Assembly: GCA_039812125.1 (NCBI GenBank)
Contig: JBDHZV010000005.1
Span: 1 to 56,802 of the forward strand
Direction: 5' to 3'
DNA length: 56,802 bases
Source of the DNA: Prado023 sp039812125
GTDB taxonomy: Bacteria; Actinomycetota; Actinomycetes; S36-B12; CAIYMF01
In this document: piece after piece, positions 1-7,463 of the stretch
Layout: each line of letters begins with the position of its first letter
Numbering within the stretch: position 1 is the first letter of the stretch
Made by a program: the position numbers and the translations under genes
Notes under the pieces: model-generated
Told to the model about the DNA's origin: nothing
Databases searched by the model: none
Seen by the model: only the letters and a program-made list of their open reading frames with translations

Positions 1-452
1 CCCGCGTCGTCGACGCGCACCGCGCCCTGGCCGCGGACGGCCACGTAGGTCTCCCCCAGGACCGGGACGTCCACGACGCCGACCTCGGCGCGGCCGTCGT
101 GCTCGACGGCGATGCTGACCGCCCAGCTGGGCAGCCCGTACAGGTAGTTGACCGTGCCGTCCAGCGGGTCCACGACCCACCGGCGCCCCGAGGTCCCCGG
201 GCGCTGGCCGCCCTCCTCGCCGAGGACGCCATCCTGCGGGCAGCCCGCCAGGATCAGCGAGACGATGAGGGCCTCGGCGGCGGTGTCCATCTGGGTCACG
301 ACGTCGGTGCGCGTCGACTTGGTGCTGACCTGCAGGCCCTCCCCACGCCCGGCCAGCAGCAGGTCGCCCGCGGAGCGTGCGGCGTGCCAGGCCAGCGCGA
401 GTCGGTCGTGGGACAGCCCGGCCGGGGGCTGGTCCCGGCGCCGCGCGGTCAC
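1..452 (-). CDS. Inositol monophosphatase family protein (partial, C-terminus outside window)
   Basis: Mg2+-dependent phosphomonoesterase of the inositol monophosphatase superfamily, cytosolic. About 150 N-terminal residues are present. The reading frame shows the GEEGG metal-binding segment (residues 79-82) and the hallmark DPLDGT motif (95-100) followed by an N-Y-L-Y-G-L-P-S-W-A-V-S segment, which places the first metal site. The gene runs off the start of the window. I chose the GTG at 452 because it overlaps the hemH stop codon as GTGA, so the two genes are probably translationally coupled. The family also contains histidinol-phosphatases and fructose-bisphosphatases, so the substrate cannot be assigned from this fragment. 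Confidence 0.88.
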   Translation of the reverse strand, partial: MTARRRDQPPAGLSHDRLALAWHAARSAGDLLLAGRGEGLQVSTKSTRTDVVTQMDTAAEALIVSLILAGCPQDGVLGEEGGQRPGTSGRRWVVDPLDGTVNYLYGLPSWAVSIAVEHDGRAEVGVVDVPVLGETYVAVRGQGAVRVDDA

Positions 453-1498
453 GGCTGCACCCCGCACAGCGCCGGGCGCGGCCCGCGCGGGTTCGGGCAG
501 CAGCCGGACGCGCACACGGCCGGGCGCGGGCCGAGCCAGCCGAGGGCCGTCGCGCCCTCGGGGGTGCCGGTCGCGGTGGTGGCGGCCAGCCGCTCGGCCA
601 CGAGGTCCACCAGGGTCGCGACGAACCGTGGGTCCGAGCCGGGGGTCGCGACGCGCTCGAAGGCGATGCCCACCTCGGCGGCCACCTGGCGGGCCACGGT
701 GTCGAGGTCCCAGACGACCTCCATGTGGTCGCTGACGAAGCCCAGCGGGACCACGGCGGCACCGGGGACACCGCGGGCGGCCAGATCCGCCAGGTGCGCA
801 CCGATGTCCGGCTCCAGCCAGGGGATCTGGGGGGCGCCGGACCGGGACTGGAACACGAGGTCCCACTGCCCCTCGAGCCCCAGCCGTGCGGCGATCGTGG
901 CGGCGCAGTCGCGGTGCTGGGCCAGGTAGTCGCAGCGCTGGGCGTCGGCGGTCGGGATGGAGTGGGTGGTGAACACCAGCCTGGACCCGGCGGGCAACCG
1001 GTCCAACGCCTGCGCAGTGCCGCGCACGAGGGGGTCCACGAACCCCGGGGTGTTGAAGTAGGCCCGGACCTTCACGACCTCGGGACGCCATCCGGGGTCC
1101 TCGGCCTGGACCGACCCGAGTGCGTCGGCGAGGTTCTCCCGGTACTGCCGGCACCCGGAGTAGGAGGAGAACGCCGAGGTCAGCACCGCGATGACGCGCG
1201 TGGCACCGAGGTCCCGGGCCGCCGCCAGGGCCTCGGGGAGCAGCGGATCCCAGTTCCGGTTGCCCCACAGCACCGGCATGGCGATCCCGCGGCGGTCCAG
1301 CTCGGCGCGCAGGTCGGCGACCAGGGCCCGGTTCAGGGCGTTGATCGGGGACACGCCTGCGAACTGGGCGTAGTGGGCCCCCACCTCGACGAGCCGCTCG
1401 CGGGGGATGCCCCGGCCCCGGGTGACGTTCTCCAGGAAGGGCACGACGTCGTCGGGACCCTCGGGCCCGCCGAACGACACGAGGAGCAGCACATCCAT
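449..1498 (-). CDS. hemH: Ferrochelatase (coproporphyrin ferrochelatase type)
   Basis: Inserts Fe2+ into the porphyrin ring; in actinobacteria the family works as CpfC on coproporphyrin III in the coproporphyrin-dependent haem route. The 349-residue protein starts directly with the conserved V-S-F-G-G-P-E core. The metal-binding and catalytic His179 lies in T-T-H-S-I-P and Glu260 in F-V-S-D-H-M-E-V. Cys116 (S-G-C-R-Q-Y) together with the C-terminal cluster Cys329, Cys333 and Cys334 fits the [2Fe-2S] cluster known in actinobacterial ferrochelatases. The ATG at 1498 follows a GGGGAGGA ribosome site. It is the first gene of an operon with the phosphatase gene that overlaps its stop. Its haem product links it to ctaA and ctaB further along the window. 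Confidence 0.95.
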   Translation of the reverse strand: MDVLLLVSFGGPEGPDDVVPFLENVTRGRGIPRERLVEVGAHYAQFAGVSPINALNRALVADLRAELDRRGIAMPVLWGNRNWDPLLPEALAAARDLGATRVIAVLTSAFSSYSGCRQYRENLADALGSVQAEDPGWRPEVVKVRAYFNTPGFVDPLVRGTAQALDRLPAGSRLVFTTHSIPTADAQRCDYLAQHRDCAATIAARLGLEGQWDLVFQSRSGAPQIPWLEPDIGAHLADLAARGVPGAAVVPLGFVSDHMEVVWDLDTVARQVAAEVGIAFERVATPGSDPRFVATLVDLVAERLAATTATGTPEGATALGWLGPRPAVCASGCCPNPRGPRPALCGVQP

Positions 1499-1553
1499 GC
1501 CCCGATCCTCCCCGACATGCCACGCGCGGGCCACCGGGCATCCCCCAGTGCGG

Positions 1554-1560
1554 CAGAATG
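1554..1560. promoter_or_regulatory. Overlapping divergent -10 boxes for hemH and sepH
   Basis: CAGAAT (1554-1559, plus) and its overlapping complement CATTCT (1555-1560, minus) lie in the 117-bp gap between the divergent hemH and sepH genes. Each is a plausible actinobacterial -10 element about 55 nt from its start codon. No clear -35 is visible. Overlapping -10 boxes would make the two promoters compete for polymerase. Confidence 0.4.
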
Positions 1561-1615
1561 TGCCCGGCTGTGCCGTGGTCGAGTGCCCGGCACCCAGGTC
1601 GAGGTGAGGAGTGCC

Positions 1616-2851
1616 ATGCGGGAGTTGCGGTTCGACGGGTTGTCCCCCGACGGCTCCAAGCTGATCCTGGTCGGCAAGGACGGGCAGCGCTGGTCGCTGG
1701 CCATCGACGAGCGCATCGAGGCCGCGGTCCGCCGCGACCGCGCCCGGCTCAGCCAGGTCGAGCTGGAGAGCTCGGGGGTGCTCCGCCCGCGCGAGATCCA
1801 GGCCCGCATCCGCGCCGGCGCCACCGCCGAGGACGTCGCTGCTGCCAGCGGCCTGCCTGTGGAGCACATCCGCCGGTTCGAGGGCCCGGTGCTGACCGAG
1901 CGTGCCTGGGTGGCCCAGCAGGCCCAGGGCACCGCGGTGCGCCGCCCGGCCGGCGACGTCGAGCTGGGCGACCTGGTGGCCGAGCGGCTCGGCCAGGAGG
2001 GCGTCGACCCCGCCGAGATCTCGTGGGACGCCTGGCGTGGCGACGACGGCCGGTGGGTGGTCATCGCGACCTTCCCGATCGGCCCGAACACCCACGTCGC
2101 GACCTGGACCTACGACTCCGGCTCGCGCACGATGACCGTGGCCGACGACAACGCGCGGGCCCTGTCCGACCTCGGCGACCGGCAGCCGCTGCGCCTGGTC
2201 GCCCGGCGCCCGGCGCTGGCCTCGGTGGCCCCGCTCCCGGAGCCGGACCCGGTCGCCGTGGTCGCGGCCGACGCGTGGACCGAGGACGTCGACGCGGACG
2301 TGGCGCAGACCGAGCAGGTCCCCCCGGTCACGGTGGACTCCCCCGTGGACGACGACGCGCCCGAGGCCGACGAGCCCGGTGCGCGCCTGACTCGCACGGT
2401 CGGCCTCGTCGCGGCCCTGCCTGCCGATCCCGGCGACGCCGGGGACGCCGGGGACGACGACGGGGCTGTGGCGTCGGCCGAGGCGCCCGACGCCGTCGCG
2501 GACGAGGACGGTGCGGCGGGTGCTGCCGACGACACCGCCGCCGACGACACCGCCGCCGACCCCGGGACGGACGAGCCCTCGGAGCAGGGTGCACCGCCCC
2601 CGGTTCCCACCGACGAGCCGTCGCAGGCCGCCCCGGCAACCGAAGACGACGACGCCGACGACGACGCCGGTCCAACCGACGACGCCCCAGCGGCCGAGGT
2701 CCCCGACCCGGCGGGCCCGACGGCCGACGCGCAGGACGTCGCGCTGTTCGAGACTCCCAAGCCGACCCACCAGCCGGCCTCGCGCAGCGGCCGTCCCCCG
2801 GTTCCCAGCTTCGACGACATCCTGTTCGGCCCGGGGCCGAAGAAGGGCTAG
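1616..2851 (+). CDS. sepH: Septation protein SepH (DUF3071 family)
   Basis: Actinobacterial cell-division regulator known to bind FtsZ and promote its assembly. The 411-residue protein has the conserved DUF3071 N-terminus starting M-R-E-L-R-F-D-G-L-S, with a helix-turn-helix segment around residues 65-90 (A-E-D-V-A-A-A-S-G-L-P-V-E-H-I-R). From about residue 215 to 380 it is a highly acidic, low-complexity Asp/Ala/Pro/Thr linker. It ends in a short basic tail containing P-S-F-D-D-I-L-F-G, a typical conserved C-terminal patch of the family. The ATG at 1616 follows GAGGTGAGGA. Earlier in-frame starts would run antisense through hemH and are not credible. It converges with the phosphodiesterase gene. 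Confidence 0.92.
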   Translation: MRELRFDGLSPDGSKLILVGKDGQRWSLAIDERIEAAVRRDRARLSQVELESSGVLRPREIQARIRAGATAEDVAAASGLPVEHIRRFEGPVLTERAWVAQQAQGTAVRRPAGDVELGDLVAERLGQEGVDPAEISWDAWRGDDGRWVVIATFPIGPNTHVATWTYDSGSRTMTVADDNARALSDLGDRQPLRLVARRPALASVAPLPEPDPVAVVAADAWTEDVDADVAQTEQVPPVTVDSPVDDDAPEADEPGARLTRTVGLVAALPADPGDAGDAGDDDGAVASAEAPDAVADEDGAAGAADDTAADDTAADPGTDEPSEQGAPPPVPTDEPSQAAPATEDDDADDDAGPTDDAPAAEVPDPAGPTADAQDVALFETPKPTHQPASRSGRPPVPSFDDILFGPGPKKG

Positions 2852-2914
2852 TCGCCCCGGGCCCGGCTGCGCCGGGCACCGCGGCACCGGGGGGTCGCCC
2901 GCAGTGGCGCCCGG

Positions 2915-4030
2915 TCAGCCGCGGGCCAGCCGCAGGGGCACCAGCACCTCCGCCTCAGTCAGCCCGCCGTGCTGGCCTCGCAGCCCCGACACCGTGCGAT
3001 CGACCCGCTCGGAGACCAGCGCCCAATCCTGCGTCGCCACGGCGACCACGTCGCCGATGCGCTCGTGGTGCCACTCGTCCACCGGGCCCATGAGGTCAGC
3101 CGCCGCATCCCGGGTGAGCACCTGGGCGCGCTCACCGAGCACGGCCGACCACGTGCTGAGCACCTCGTCCGCCCGCCCCCGGGCGGCGTAGACGTGCCGC
3201 ACCCGCGGCTCGCCCAGGATGGTCACCACACCTCGGCGCAGCGCGGCCGTCGCCTCCAGGTCGACCCGGCGATCATCCGGGACGTCGAGCATCCCGTGGT
3301 CGGCGGTGACCAGGACCGCCACGTCGTCGCCGGTCAGGGCGACCAGCGCCCCGACCAGGTCATCGACCCGGGCCAGCTCGTCGCGGTACTGCGTCGAGGC
3401 GACCCCGTGGACGTGACCCGCCTTGTCGAGGTCGGGCCAGTAGACGTAGGTGAGGCTGGTGCGGCCACGGGCCCGGGCGGACGCGACGGCGGCACGGGCC
3501 ACGGCGACCCGGTCGGCCGCCGACTCCGCCCCGGGGTAGTCCCCGCCACGCAGGGCCGCCCGGGTCAGCCCGCTGCTGCGGTGCTTGGCGGGCGCGGCTG
3601 TCGTGGTGACCACCCCGGCGGCGGCGGCCCGTTCGAGGACGGTCGGCTCCGGCTGGGTGGCGATCGGATTGGGGTCCTCCCCCCAGGACAGCGGGGCCAG
3701 TGTGCGCCCGTCATCCAGCCGGAACGACGTCCCGACGATCCCGTGCATTCCCGGTGGCAGGCCGGTTCCCAGGCAGGTCAGCGACACGCACGTGGTGGCG
3801 GGGAACGGTGCGGCCAGCGGACCCAGCTCGGCCAACGGGGACAGGTGCGGGGTCTGTGCCGGATGGGCCTGCAGCTGCTGCGCACCAAGCCCGTCGACCA
3901 GCAGCACCACCACATGCCGGACCCCGACCAGCGAGGGTGCCAGCCAGTCGCCGCGGCCGGCGAACGCCGGTACGGCCACCACGTCGGCCGCCGCGGCCAG
4001 CACGTCCGCCAGCGGGCGGCGGGGGGTCAT
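2915..4030 (-). CDS. Alkaline phosphatase-superfamily phosphodiesterase / nucleotide pyrophosphatase
   Basis: Predicted two-metal phosphodiesterase of the type I phosphodiesterase/nucleotide pyrophosphatase group. The 371 residues carry the full metal set: Asp46 (L-L-V-D-G-L-G), nucleophile Thr79 or Thr80 (P-A-T-T), Asp200/Asp202 with His206 (W-P-D-L-D-K-A-G-H), Asp244-His245 (T-A-D-H-G-M) and His354 (G-Q-H-G-G). No signal peptide is obvious, so it is probably cytoplasmic. Its ATG overlaps the DUF5998 stop as ATGA, making it the last gene of the GNAT/acyl-CoA synthetase - DUF5998 - phosphodiesterase transcript. The natural substrate is unknown. Confidence 0.9.
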   Translation of the reverse strand: MTPRRPLADVLAAAADVVAVPAFAGRGDWLAPSLVGVRHVVVLLVDGLGAQQLQAHPAQTPHLSPLAELGPLAAPFPATTCVSLTCLGTGLPPGMHGIVGTSFRLDDGRTLAPLSWGEDPNPIATQPEPTVLERAAAAGVVTTTAAPAKHRSSGLTRAALRGGDYPGAESAADRVAVARAAVASARARGRTSLTYVYWPDLDKAGHVHGVASTQYRDELARVDDLVGALVALTGDDVAVLVTADHGMLDVPDDRRVDLEATAALRRGVVTILGEPRVRHVYAARGRADEVLSTWSAVLGERAQVLTRDAAADLMGPVDEWHHERIGDVVAVATQDWALVSERVDRTVSGLRGQHGGLTEAEVLVPLRLARG

Positions 4031-4605
4031 CGCGGCTGCGACCGGATCGCCGCGGACAGCGCCTCGGCGAACTGCAGCGTTCGGCCCACGGCACCCGTGC
4101 CGTCGCCGGCCTCGGAGACCCGCACCGAGAAGTCGTCGTTCGAGGAGGTCCCGCTGTACCCGTGGTCAGCGGTGCAGTCCGGGTCCCCGCAGGTGGCGGG
4201 CTCCAGCTCGAGACGGGACACCGCGCCCCATCCGATGGTGAGCATGACCTCGCGGACCGGCCCTCCGGGACGGTGCAGGGCCGGGTTCCCGACGATCCGG
4301 TTGACCACCACGGAGGTCACATCGCGCAGCCGGACGGCTTCGGAGTTGGCGGAGGCGTACGGCACGGGGCAGGTCTCGTCGGGTGGGTAGTCGTCGATGT
4401 GCAGCACGAGCAGCCGGGTGGCGGTCAGCATCAGCAGCGAGATGTGGCGGCGCAGCTCGTCGCGGTCGAACGTCGCCTCATGCTGCATCACGTACGCCTC
4501 CGGCTCCTCGCCGGCCAGGGCCGTGGCCATGGAGTCGGCGACCAGCTCGGGGTAGTAGCCGGCCGCGGCGATCTCAGCGCGCAGCTGTGCCTTGGGGGTG
4601 CTCAC
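4027..4605 (-). CDS. DUF5998 family protein
   Basis: A 192-residue protein matching the actinobacterial DUF5998 family, recognised by the T-A-T-R-L-L-V-L-H-I-D-D and I-G-W-G-A-V-S-R-L-E-L segments and by the C-G-D-P-D-C pair of cysteines. The function is not known. The neighbourhood, between a GNAT/acyl-CoA synthetase and a phosphodiesterase, is conserved in related actinobacteria. The start is GTG at 4605, preceded by CAGGAT with a 7-nt gap, so it may also be expressed from a leaderless promoter as well as by read-through from the gene 24 bp upstream. Confidence 0.88.
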   Translation of the reverse strand: MSTPKAQLRAEIAAAGYYPELVADSMATALAGEEPEAYVMQHEATFDRDELRRHISLLMLTATRLLVLHIDDYPPDETCPVPYASANSEAVRLRDVTSVVVNRIVGNPALHRPGGPVREVMLTIGWGAVSRLELEPATCGDPDCTADHGYSGTSSNDDFSVRVSEAGDGTGAVGRTLQFAEALSAAIRSQPR

Positions 4606-4629
4606 CCGCGCAATCCTGCCACGTCCCGC

Positions 4630-7374
4630 TCAGCCGTCGAGCAGCCGCCGCACACCGATGTCGATGCGCTCCCACTGCATCCGGACCCGCGCGGTGGCCC
4701 CCAGCACCGCGGCACCGCGGGTGGACACCACGATCGGGTTCAGGTCGACCGCGGCCACCGCGGGCACGTCGTCGACCATGAGGCCCAGCCGGGTGATGAC
4801 CTCGCAGAGCGCCTCGGTGTCCACCGGCTCGGCGCCGCGGTACCCGCGCAGCAGCGGCGAGGCCTTCGGTCCGGCGACCAGCCGGCGGGCCTCCGCCATG
4901 CTGACCGGCGGGATCCGGTAGGCGTGGTCGCCGAGCAGCTCGGAGGCGACCCCGCCGATCCCGAAGCGCACCACCGGGCCGAACAGCGGGTCGTCCACCG
5001 CCCCGGCCACGGTGGCCACGCCCGGGGCGGCCATGTGCTGGACCACCAGCCGGCGGGCGGCGAGGTCGTCGAGCTGGGCCACCATCGACAGGTAGGCGGT
5101 GCGCAGCGCCCGCTCCGACTCCAGGTTCAGCCGGACGCTGCCCAGGTCGGCCCGGTGGGCCATCCAGGGGGCCGTGGTCTTGAGCACCACCGGGTACCCG
5201 AGCTGGTCGGCCGCCGCCACGGCCTCGTCCTCACTGCGCACCGAGACCGCCGGCCACACCTTGATGCCGTAGCAGGCCAGCAGCTGGTGGACCTGGGAGA
5301 CCGTGAGGTCGACGGCCGGGGCCGCCGGATCCGCAGCCCCCGCGTACTCGTCGTCGCCGATGATCGCACCGGTGGCGTCGTCGAAGGCCTCGGCGAGCCA
5401 GCCCGCCACCAGGGAGCGGGCCCGCTCGGCGTCGACGTCCGGGAAGGTGGGGACCTCGGCCCGCTCGGAGTCCCGCCACCGCGCGTACCCGCGCACCAGG
5501 GCCAGGGCGTGCACCGCGTCCTCCACGTTGGAGAAGGTGGGCACCGACCCGTGCTCCGGGCGCCCGTCCGGGCCGCGCGCCGGCAGCAGGCCCGACCCAG
5601 CGGGGATCAGTCCGGTGCCGTCGGCGGCCGGCATCACCGCGAGCAGGGGCTTGGTCGCCCGGACGCTCACGTCGGTGATCGCGGCGTGCACCTCGGTCTG
5701 GTCGGCCCCGACGCTGGGGATGTGCACGAACACCACGGCATCACACGACGGGTGCTGGGTCGCGTCAGCGAGGGCCGCGCGGATCTGGTCGGCCCCAGCG
5801 GACTGCGGCAGCGTCGGGTGGCCGGTGGACACCACCATCCGCACCGACTCCACGGCGTCGGCGGCCAGGATCTCCAGCGCCGCCGAGGTGCCGAGGACTG
5901 CGACCCGGTCACCGCGGGGCAGCGGCTGGTAGGCAAGCACGGCCGCCACGTCGAACAGCTCGCCCAGTGACGACGTCTGCACGACGCCGCTCTGCTCGAA
6001 CACCGCGTCGACGGCCCTGGGGGGAAGGGTGGTCCGGCGGACGTTGTGCCCCAGCGGGAGCGTCTGGGTGTAGCGACCGGACCGCACGGCCACGACGGGC
6101 TTGTCCCGGCTGAGCCGGCGGGTGATGCGGGTGAACTTGCGCGGGTTGCCGATGCTCTCCAGGTACAGCAGGATCAGGCTGGTCGACGGGTCGGACTCCC
6201 AGTACTGCAGCAGGTCGTTGGCCGAGACGTCGGCGCGGTTGCCCGCCGAGACGAACGAGCTGAGTCCCAGGCCGCGCCGCGCGACCGTCTCCAGCACGGT
6301 GACGCCGAGGGCCCCCGACTGGCAGAACAGCCCGACCCGGCCTCGGCGGGGCACCATCGGCGACAGCGACGCGTTGAGGTTGGCCCGGGGGTCGGTGTTG
6401 ATGATCCCCAGGCAGTTCGGCCCGACCACCCGCATGCCGTGCTCCCGGGCGGTGCGCACCAGCTCACGCTGGCGGGACCGGCCCTCGTCGCTGGCGGTGT
6501 CGGCGAACCCGGCCGACACCACGACCAGGCCGCTGACTCCGGCCGCGGCGCATTCGGTGACCACGCCCAGGACGCGCTCCGCGGGCACCGCCACGACCGC
6601 CAGGTCGACCGGCTGGGGGATGTCACCGATGTGCGGGTAGGCCGGCAGGCCCAGGATCTCCCGGGCCTGCGGGTGGATCGCGTACAGCGGCCCAGGTGCG
6701 TCGTAGTCGCGCAGGTGCCGCAGGATCTCGTGCCCGATCCGCCCCGGCGTCCGGGACGCGCCGATCACCGCGACGCCGTGCGGGTTCAGCAGCCGCTCCA
6801 CAGACCGGGCCTCGCTGCGGTGCTCCCGCGCGGCCCGCACCGACAGCACCTTCTCGGTCGGCTCCAGGTCGAAGGTGACGTGGAAGACGCCGTCCTCCAT
6901 GCGCTGGCTGACCGCGTAGCCGGCCTCCTTGAAGGTCGCCAGCATGCGCCGGTTGTTCGGCAGCACCTCGGCGACGAACCGGCGCAGCCCGCGCTCCCAC
7001 GCGGCCGCCGCCAGGTGCTCCAGCAGGACGGCCCCGATCCCGCGACCCTGGTGGTCGTCCCGGACCACGAACGCGACCTCGGCGTCGCGGGCGGTCACCC
7101 GGTCGTAGCGCGCGACGCCGAGCAGCTCGCCGCCCTCCGTGGCGACCAGGGCCACCCGGTCGAGGTGGTCGACGTTGACGAACCGGTGGACGTCGCGGTC
7201 GGTCAGCTCGGGGTAGGGGGCGAAGAACCGGAAGTAGATGGTCTCCGGTGACAGCCGGGCGTGGAAGCTGACCAGGCCGTCGGCGTCGCCCGGCAGGATG
7301 GGCCGCACATGGCAGGTCCGGCCGTCGCGAAGGACGACGTCGGCCTCCCAGTGGGCCGGGTACTCCGGGGGCAC
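4630..7374 (-). CDS. GNAT acetyltransferase fused to NDP-forming acyl-CoA synthetase-like module (PatA-type)
   Basis: A 914-residue fusion. Residues 1-170 form a GNAT domain with the acetyl-CoA loop V-R-D-D-H-Q-G-R-G-I-G (about 108-118). Residues 190-480 hold a CoA-binding Rossmann domain (G-V-A-V-I-G-A-S) and succinyl-CoA-ligase-like domains. The C-terminal 200 residues are an ATP-grasp module. This order, GNAT first, matches the Streptomyces PatA-type protein lysine acetyltransferases and is the reverse of Salmonella Pat. The S-H-T-G motif that carries the phosphohistidine in active synthetases is not seen; the matching stretch reads L-G-H-N-V-R-R. The synthetase part is therefore probably regulatory, which is inference. 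The GTG start sits 6 nt after a TAGGGT box, suggesting a leaderless mRNA. Confidence 0.92.
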   Translation of the reverse strand: MPPEYPAHWEADVVLRDGRTCHVRPILPGDADGLVSFHARLSPETIYFRFFAPYPELTDRDVHRFVNVDHLDRVALVATEGGELLGVARYDRVTARDAEVAFVVRDDHQGRGIGAVLLEHLAAAAWERGLRRFVAEVLPNNRRMLATFKEAGYAVSQRMEDGVFHVTFDLEPTEKVLSVRAAREHRSEARSVERLLNPHGVAVIGASRTPGRIGHEILRHLRDYDAPGPLYAIHPQAREILGLPAYPHIGDIPQPVDLAVVAVPAERVLGVVTECAAAGVSGLVVVSAGFADTASDEGRSRQRELVRTAREHGMRVVGPNCLGIINTDPRANLNASLSPMVPRRGRVGLFCQSGALGVTVLETVARRGLGLSSFVSAGNRADVSANDLLQYWESDPSTSLILLYLESIGNPRKFTRITRRLSRDKPVVAVRSGRYTQTLPLGHNVRRTTLPPRAVDAVFEQSGVVQTSSLGELFDVAAVLAYQPLPRGDRVAVLGTSAALEILAADAVESVRMVVSTGHPTLPQSAGADQIRAALADATQHPSCDAVVFVHIPSVGADQTEVHAAITDVSVRATKPLLAVMPAADGTGLIPAGSGLLPARGPDGRPEHGSVPTFSNVEDAVHALALVRGYARWRDSERAEVPTFPDVDAERARSLVAGWLAEAFDDATGAIIGDDEYAGAADPAAPAVDLTVSQVHQLLACYGIKVWPAVSVRSEDEAVAAADQLGYPVVLKTTAPWMAHRADLGSVRLNLESERALRTAYLSMVAQLDDLAARRLVVQHMAAPGVATVAGAVDDPLFGPVVRFGIGGVASELLGDHAYRIPPVSMAEARRLVAGPKASPLLRGYRGAEPVDTEALCEVITRLGLMVDDVPAVAAVDLNPIVVSTRGAAVLGATARVRMQWERIDIGVRRLLDG

Positions 7375-7380
7375 GGGGAC

Positions 7381-7386
7381 ACCCTA
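7381..7386 (-). promoter_or_regulatory. -10 box TAGGGT, leaderless promoter of the GNAT/acyl-CoA synthetase gene
   Basis: TAGGGT on the minus strand ends exactly 6 nt before the GTG start at 7374. That is the spacing expected when transcription starts on the first base of the start codon. There is no Shine-Dalgarno sequence between them. Confidence 0.55.
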
Positions 7387-7432
7387 GGCGGCGCCGGGCA
7401 CGGCGGTCGACCCGGTCCGGCGGTGCGTCGGT

Positions 7433-7438
7433 GACAAT
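7433..7438 (+). promoter_or_regulatory. -10 box GACAAT of the parC-like gene
   Basis: GACAAT, preceded by GT, lies about 25 nt upstream of the ATG at 7464. It leaves room for a short leader with the GAGGAG ribosome site at 7454-7459. No convincing -35 is visible. Confidence 0.4.
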
Positions 7439-7463
7439 GGGGCCCACGACCACGAGGAGACCC

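Noticed and set aside
377..1615. Upstream extension of the sepH frame
   Set aside because: The 413 codons before the chosen ATG are antisense to hemH and show no conserved sequence; the real start has a good ribosome site.
2440..2690. Repeated GACGAC/GCC runs
   Set aside because: They encode the acidic linker of SepH in frame; there is no spacer structure that would suggest CRISPR or a tandem array.
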